From a virus, in IMG/VR virus record IMGVR_UViG_3300036831_000148, positions 82,269-146,268 of that record: a stretch of 64,000 nt of DNA; one strand, given 5' to 3'. The position numbers and the translations under genes were made by a program. The notes beneath the pieces are model-generated. The model did no database searches and had not been told where the DNA came from. It saw only the letters and a program-made list of their open reading frames with translations. How positions within the stretch are numbered: position 1 is the stretch's first letter; each line of letters begins with the position of its first letter. Shown one piece after another: positions 59,794 to 64,000 of the stretch.

Positions 59794-61814
59794 TACGCCT
59801 CCCCGGTCTCGCGCTGGCGCCGCGGCGGGACGATCCGCCACAGCCTCCGGTTGCCCTCCACCGGGACGGTACGGCCGAACGCCTCCATCCCCTCCAGCGC
59901 CTTGTACAGCCACGGGCGGGAGCGGCCGATGGCGGCGAACTCTGGCCTGGTCATGATCTCCGGCGCGCCGGCGACCTCGGTGCCCTCGGCGTACATCTTC
60001 ATCAGCAGCGACCACAGCGCCGCCTCCGCGCCGACCGCGGCGGTGTCCTGCGGGTAGGCGGCCCTGGCCGGCCGGGGGCTCGCCCACGGGCCGGCCACCA
60101 CCGTGCCGTCGTCCTCCGGCGGGGCGGCCGGCCGGGGGCGGGGCTGCTGCCCGGAGCCGGGCACCTGGCCGCCGTAGCCGGAGGCGGAGCTGGCCGGCCG
60201 GCCGGGGACGTTGGCGAGCGCCTCGGCGGACACGTCGTCCAGCGGGCGCTGCTCAGCCGGCCACTGCGCGGCGTAGTCGGCCATCAGCCGGCCGTCCGGG
60301 CCCCAGTAGAAGAACCGCAGCGGCACGCTGAAGGTGTTCTCCTCCATCCCCGGGTGGTCGGCGTAGGCGGTGCCCGGCTGGCCGTCCTGCCACAGGGTGG
60401 GCCGGCAGCCGGCCTTCGCCTGCCGCTCCGACAGCGCGGGGGCCACGTCGTTGGCGTCCACCAGCCCGAAGGTGAGCGGGTAGAACGACCCGCGCCCGTC
60501 GGTGGGGAAGCTGGTGTGCTTGCCGCTCTGGTTGGAGGTGTTCCAGGACATGCCCGCCGAGCGGGCGGCGCGCACGTTGGTCAGCCAGGTGGCGATGTCG
60601 AACGCCCGGCCGCCCGGCCCCTTCGCCTCCGCCTTCAGCAGCGCCAGGATCTCCCCGAGCTCCTCCATCGAGATGTCGAAGTAGGACAGCCCGCAGTCCT
60701 CGCTCCACTCGGTGATGTGGTGCCCGGCCATCCAGTCCATCCGGGCCACCCGGACCCGCTCCAGGCCCGCCATCAGGGACAGCGCGCCGTCCGGGTCCAC
60801 CGCCGCGCCGTGCAGCGCGGCCTTCATCGGGCCCAGGAACTGCCAGCGCTTGGTCAGGTCCACCGCGAACGCGGCGTAGCCCTGGCGGGTAACGCCCTCG
60901 GCGAGCCGGTTGTACAGGTAGCTCATGGTCTTGCCGGAGCCGGTCATCCCGGTGGTCCGGGTGTGCCGGACCGGCACCATCCGCATCGTGAACCAGGCGC
61001 CGTCCTGGCGCACCGCCAGCCGGAACGGCGCGCTCATGGTGGCGCCCGGCGCCGACGGGCCCGGCCAGGGGAACGACTCCACCAGCGCGTCCGGGTCGGT
61101 GAGCTGGAAGTCGGCCACCGACCCGTCCCGCGCGTTGGGCACCAGCGACGCCGCGCCCGGCGGCCAGTGGTGCGCGCCCTCCAGCGCGGCGGCCCGCTGG
61201 GCGGCCTCGTCGGGGGTCACCTCGCCGGGCGGCAGGTGCACGGTGCCGGTGATGCGCCGCCCCGGGCGGGCGGGCCGGGCGGCGCCGGGCGCCGGCTTGC
61301 CGCCCGCCACCTCGCGCGGCCTGCGGCCGGCCACGAGCTGCGCCTGGCCCAGGCCGGACTTCTCCGCGTTGGCGGCGAAGCCGATGGTCAGGTCGTGGCT
61401 GGCCGCGTGGTGCAGCCAGGCGTCCCAGGTCATGCAGCCCGCCAGCCCGCCGAACGCCCACACCAGCACCAGCGGCACGCTGTAGCCGGCGAGCAGGAAC
61501 GTGGCGGTCATCGCCGTGCCCGCGCCGATGGAGACCGGGCCGATGTTGCGGCCCATCAGGGTCATCCGGTGGCGGCGCAGGTGCCGGTCCAGGCCCGCCG
61601 TGCCGATGCCGGCGAGCAGCACCAGCGCGGCGGTCAGCCCGATGTACTGGCCGTGGTCGATCACCTTGCCCAGCGCGATGTACAGGGCGTTGCCCATGAT
61701 GGTGATGGCGGCGAAGATCGCCCACGGCACGCCGAAGTAGACCAGGCGGGTCAGCAGGTCCGCGCGCGCGTGGCCCGCCTGGGTGGTGATCCGGACCGGC
61801 TTGTCGCTAGGCAA
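59793..61814 (-). CDS. TraB/FtsK-like conjugal DNA translocase
   Basis: 673 aa from TTG 61814. Three to four membrane segments at about 24-130 (VLLAGIGTAGLD, FLLAGYSVPLVLVWAFGG). P-loop TTGMTGSGKTMSY at about 287-297, then AAFAVDLTKRW; C-terminal winged helix (IMTRPEFAAIGRSRPWLYKA, about 625-665), as in the DNA-recognising gamma domain of FtsK/TraB. Streptomyces TraB-type proteins move double-stranded DNA between mycelia with no other transfer gene required. Follows the DUF2637 gene with an 8-nt overlap. Confidence 0.85.
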   Translation of the reverse strand: MPSDKPVRITTQAGHARADLLTRLVYFGVPWAIFAAITIMGNALYIALGKVIDHGQYIGLTAALVLLAGIGTAGLDRHLRRHRMTLMGRNIGPVSIGAGTAMTATFLLAGYSVPLVLVWAFGGLAGCMTWDAWLHHAASHDLTIGFAANAEKSGLGQAQLVAGRRPREVAGGKPAPGAARPARPGRRITGTVHLPPGEVTPDEAAQRAAALEGAHHWPPGAASLVPNARDGSVADFQLTDPDALVESFPWPGPSAPGATMSAPFRLAVRQDGAWFTMRMVPVRHTRTTGMTGSGKTMSYLYNRLAEGVTRQGYAAFAVDLTKRWQFLGPMKAALHGAAVDPDGALSLMAGLERVRVARMDWMAGHHITEWSEDCGLSYFDISMEELGEILALLKAEAKGPGGRAFDIATWLTNVRAARSAGMSWNTSNQSGKHTSFPTDGRGSFYPLTFGLVDANDVAPALSERQAKAGCRPTLWQDGQPGTAYADHPGMEENTFSVPLRFFYWGPDGRLMADYAAQWPAEQRPLDDVSAEALANVPGRPASSASGYGGQVPGSGQQPRPRPAAPPEDDGTVVAGPWASPRPARAAYPQDTAAVGAEAALWSLLMKMYAEGTEVAGAPEIMTRPEFAAIGRSRPWLYKALEGMEAFGRTVPVEGNRRLWRIVPPRRQRETGEA

Positions 61815-62736
61815 CGTCCTCGCCTGCTTCCTCTTCCGCTCCCAGCGTGCCGCTGGCGAGCCGGGACTTGAGCTGGCCGGCCTTGTACCGGCTGACCTCG
61901 TACTTCTTGGCGATCTCGTTCTGGCTGAGGGACGCCACCGCCTCGCGCAGCTCCGCCGGGTCCTCCGGCAGCGGCAGCCGGGCGGCAGCCGGGGCGGAGG
62001 GCACCGCGCGCGGCCGGGACTGAACCGGCCCCATCACCGGCACCGGCAGCGGGAACCGGGAGACGGCGGGAGCCGGCTCAGGCCGGGGAAGGCCCGCGAG
62101 GCTCACCAGGCCCCACGGGGCCCCCGCCGGGGCCGGGCCGATGCCCAGCGCCCGGGACAGGTCACGGCAGGCCGTGACCTGCGGCTCCGGCCCGGGTGCG
62201 GCGGGCTCAGGTGCCTGCAGGGAAAGCTCGGGGAGCTGCGCCAGCAGCGTGGCGACCGCCCCGGAGGTCCGGGCCGCCACCGGGTAAGCCAGCTGGCGGG
62301 GCCGGCGGAGGACGGTGCCCTTCGCCTGCGAGCGGCGGTACCGCAGCCACATCTCGAACAGGAACGTGGAGCAGGCGAACGCCTGGGCCGGGACCGTGGA
62401 CCAGCCCGCGGCGAGCAGCCCGTGCACGATGCCGGACTCCCAGTTGGCGAACAGGGACTCCAGCAGGCCGGGCGCGAAGCCGATCAGGCCCAGCCACCGG
62501 CGGTTGTCCTTGACCTCCATCAGGATGACCGAGCCGATGGCGATCTGGCCGTCCACCGCCAGCGGCATCAGGTGCGCGGTCTTCCAGGAGCCGTGCAGGA
62601 TGATGGTCAGCGCGCTGATGTGGGTGTAGGAGATGAACCCGGTGGCCGAGGCGACCACCGCCAGGGACACGCCGACCACCAGGGCGGACGCGCGCTCGCG
62701 CAGCCCTGTAATCACAGAACCGACCGACGCCGTCAT
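61807..62736 (-). CDS. DUF2637 (Spd-type) membrane protein
   Basis: 309 aa from ATG 62736 (ATGA overlap). MTASVGSVITGLRERASALV, VASATGFISYTHISALTIIL, HLMPLAVDGQIAIGSVILME and a following span give four membrane segments in about 15-140, the DUF2637 arrangement found beside TraB in actinomycete elements and linked to plasmid spread. The C-terminal half has an HTH-like end (LSQNEIAKKYEVSRYKAGQL). Confidence 0.85.
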   Translation of the reverse strand: MTASVGSVITGLRERASALVVGVSLAVVASATGFISYTHISALTIILHGSWKTAHLMPLAVDGQIAIGSVILMEVKDNRRWLGLIGFAPGLLESLFANWESGIVHGLLAAGWSTVPAQAFACSTFLFEMWLRYRRSQAKGTVLRRPRQLAYPVAARTSGAVATLLAQLPELSLQAPEPAAPGPEPQVTACRDLSRALGIGPAPAGAPWGLVSLAGLPRPEPAPAVSRFPLPVPVMGPVQSRPRAVPSAPAAARLPLPEDPAELREAVASLSQNEIAKKYEVSRYKAGQLKSRLASGTLGAEEEAGEDVA

Positions 62737-63017
62737 GCCGCCGCCTCCCCGTCGCCGGTCAGGCCGCGGTCGGCGAACCACTGGCGGCCGATCACCGCGA
62801 CGTCGGCGGCCTTCCTCGGCCGCACCGCGCCCATCACCGCGTCCACCCAGGACTCGAAGGTCATGTTCAGCCCCGGCGTGCGGACCTGCGGCATGAACCC
62901 GGCCGCGTGCCAGTCGTCCAGGACGTCGCCGGACACGCCGAGCACGCGGGAGGCCAGCGTGCAGCGGATCAGCTTGTCCTTGCGCCGCAGGGCGGTTGCC
63001 CCGGCAGTCTCGGCCAT
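62733..63017 (-). CDS. Excisionase/MerR-like small DNA-binding protein
   Basis: 94 aa. LIRCTLASRVLGVSGDVLDD, WHAAGFMPQVRTPGLNMTFE resembles the helix-turn-helix and wing of Xis/MerR-type proteins. First gene of the transfer operon; GTGAGGAG precedes the ATG. In integrative elements such genes are often xis, but no integrase is visible here. Confidence 0.65.
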   Translation of the reverse strand: MAETAGATALRRKDKLIRCTLASRVLGVSGDVLDDWHAAGFMPQVRTPGLNMTFESWVDAVMGAVRPRKAADVAVIGRQWFADRGLTGDGEAAA

Positions 63018-63063
63018 CTCCTCACGCTCCCGTTGTCTCCGGCGGAATCACCTCGTTCCGCTC

Positions 63064-63092
63064 ACTGTACGGTGAACGGTACAGGTACGCAA
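63064..63092 (-). promoter_or_regulatory. Transfer-operon promoter and operator
   Basis: -35 TTGCGT, spacer 17, -10 TACAGT. The inverted repeat CTGTAC-N8-GTACAG (63065-63084) spans the -10 and spacer and includes two ACGGT repeats. Likely regulated by the divergent GntR product. Confidence 0.65.
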
Positions 63093-63113
63093 TATGTTCC
63101 CCTGAGCCGGGCC

Positions 63114-63142
63114 TTTACCGAAGTAAAATCGGAGCGTACCCG
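63114..63142 (+). promoter_or_regulatory. gntR promoter with auto-operator
   Basis: TTTACCGAAGTAAA palindrome (63114-63127) overlaps -35 TTTACC; -10 TACCCG after 17 nt. The half-sites have the same TTTAC-N4-GTAAA layout as the element-wide palindrome, which suggests related recognition. Confidence 0.6.
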
Positions 63143-63165
63143 TACCGACCGAATAACAGGAGGCC

Positions 63166-63915
63166 ATGGTGCCACTAGCCCAGCGGCAGCAGCCGCTCTG
63201 GCAGCAGATCGTCACCTACTTCCGGCAGCGGATCGCCAGCGGGGAACTGCCCCAGGGCGCCGTGCTGCCGTCCGTCCGGGCCATCGCCGCCGAGTGGGGC
63301 GTGTCCCCGCACGTCGCCCAGCAGGCGGTCAGCCACCTGCACCTGGCCGAGAGGCTCGTGCGGACCGACGCCACCGGCACCTACGTGGACGCGCCGCGGG
63401 CGACCGTCTCCCCCCAGCAGCGGATGCGGCTGACCGCCGACCCGGCCTCGCTGCGGGTCAGCGTCACCTCCGCCGGGCTGGTCGACGCGCCGGCCTACGT
63501 CGTGCCGATGCTCGGCCTGCCCGAGCACGGGGCTACCGTCATCCGCCGCGAGGAGGTCACCCGGCTGGCCGACGGCACCGCGCACATGCTCAGCGTCACC
63601 TGGGTCTCGCCGCGGTACTTCACGCTGGTGCCGGAGCTGACCCGGGAGGAGCCGCTGCCCGACCCCCGCGGCGCCGCCTACATGGTCGCCGAGCGGCTCG
63701 GCATCGACCCGGGCACCCTCACCGGGGGCATCGCGTTCGAGTGCCGGCCCGCCAAAGACGACAGCCGCGAGCGGCCGGCGCTGGACCTGGGCGACGCCGA
63801 GCCGGCGTACGTGCTAGCCGGGGTGAACGGCTGGCGGCACGGGGACGACCTACTCGCCTACACCGAGTTCATCCTGCCGCCCGGCCAGGTGGTGGAGGCC
63901 GACATCGAGCCGTAA
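63166..63915 (+). CDS. GntR-family regulator with UTRA domain (KorSA/TraR type)
   Basis: 249 aa; ATG 63166 lies 2 nt after AGGAGG, so the GTG at 63169 may be the real start. N-terminal winged helix: PLWQQIVTYFRQRIASGELP, GAVLPSVRAIAAEWGVSPHV, AQQAVSHLHLAERLVRTDAT. The C-terminal UTRA-like domain (about 95-245) has LADGTAHMLSVTWVSPRYF and LLAYTEFILPPGQVVEADIE. Such repressors control tra and replication genes in Streptomyces plasmids and pSAM2 (KorSA). Divergent from the transfer operon. Confidence 0.88.
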   Translation: MVPLAQRQQPLWQQIVTYFRQRIASGELPQGAVLPSVRAIAAEWGVSPHVAQQAVSHLHLAERLVRTDATGTYVDAPRATVSPQQRMRLTADPASLRVSVTSAGLVDAPAYVVPMLGLPEHGATVIRREEVTRLADGTAHMLSVTWVSPRYFTLVPELTREEPLPDPRGAAYMVAERLGIDPGTLTGGIAFECRPAKDDSRERPALDLGDAEPAYVLAGVNGWRHGDDLLAYTEFILPPGQVVEADIEP

Positions 63916-63944
63916 GCTGGCAGTGCCTCGTCTTGGGGACGAAG

Positions 63945-63980
63945 AGAGCCCGCGCCTCCTAGGAGGCGCGGGCTCTTTTA
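63945..63980 (+). terminator. Intrinsic terminator after gntR
   Basis: AGAGCCCGCGCCTCCT and its exact complement form a 16-bp stem, followed by TTTTATT, 30 nt past the stop. Confidence 0.9.
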
Positions 63981-64000
63981 TTCTTCCCCGGGACGGGTTA

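Noticed and set aside
1-64000. CRISPR arrays, insertion sequences, integrase or relaxase
   Set aside because: No regularly spaced repeats, no transposase or recombinase signature, and no relaxase motif were found in the window.

Overview
The window is very GC-rich, uses GTG and TTG starts freely, and packs its genes head to tail with ATGA/GTGA stop-start overlaps. Together with a TraB/FtsK-like translocase, a DUF2637 (Spd-type) membrane protein, a GntR/UTRA regulator of the KorSA type and a WhiG-type sigma factor, this points to a mobile element of a filamentous actinomycete (Streptomyces and relatives). I see no integrase, capsid or tail gene and no rRNA or tRNA. It reads as an internal piece of a large conjugative plasmid, integrative element or phage-plasmid. 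Almost everything is on the minus strand; the exceptions are 27694-27948, 29709-30098 and the GntR gene at 63166.

Layout, in coordinate order (transcription mostly runs leftwards). 1-15.8 kb: replication and gene-expression module with a PolA-type polymerase, delta- and delta-prime-like clamp-loader subunits, a primase zinc domain, a DnaB-like helicase, a split cytosine-C5 methyltransferase, a WhiG-type sigma factor and a second sigma-like protein. 15.8-24.9 kb: SNF2-like helicase, membrane proteins, a VirD4/TraG-like coupling ATPase and zinc-ribbon proteins. 25-27.4 kb: RHH regulator with its own operator cluster, zinc proteins, a structured intergenic segment and an HNH nuclease. 27.4-55.2 kb: about 60 small, mostly unrecognisable genes in many short transcription units, including a RecA-like ATPase, two SWIM-type zinc proteins (one more at 8 kb), an ECF sigma factor and a PadR regulator. 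55.2-63.9 kb: membrane proteins, a GIY-YIG protein, then the transfer operon (excisionase-like protein, DUF2637, TraB) divergent from gntR.

The most interesting content is one regulatory system. At least 32 promoters carry a 16-bp palindrome of the form CTTGACTNNAGTCAAG (core TTGAC-N4-GTCAA, with TTTAC and TTAAC variants) that overlaps the -35 hexamer and is followed 16-18 nt later by a TANNNT -10 box. About 23 of the resulting mRNAs share a leader ending CGARRGGCAGGCA just before the start codon. Between 45506 and 44697 lies an ~810-nt gene-free stretch with its own promoter of the same class, many stable helices and an intrinsic terminator. The 22-nt loop of that terminator hairpin reads, in the RNA, as the exact complement of the shared leader and Shine-Dalgarno region. 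I propose a large structured RNA that acts in trans on the translation of the element's accessory genes, organised like Staphylococcus RNAIII but with no sequence similarity claimed. A 10-nt copy of the sense sequence near the RNA's 5' end could mask the loop.

Functional assignments rest on motifs I can see and on family knowledge. No database search was run, and most small genes remain unassigned.
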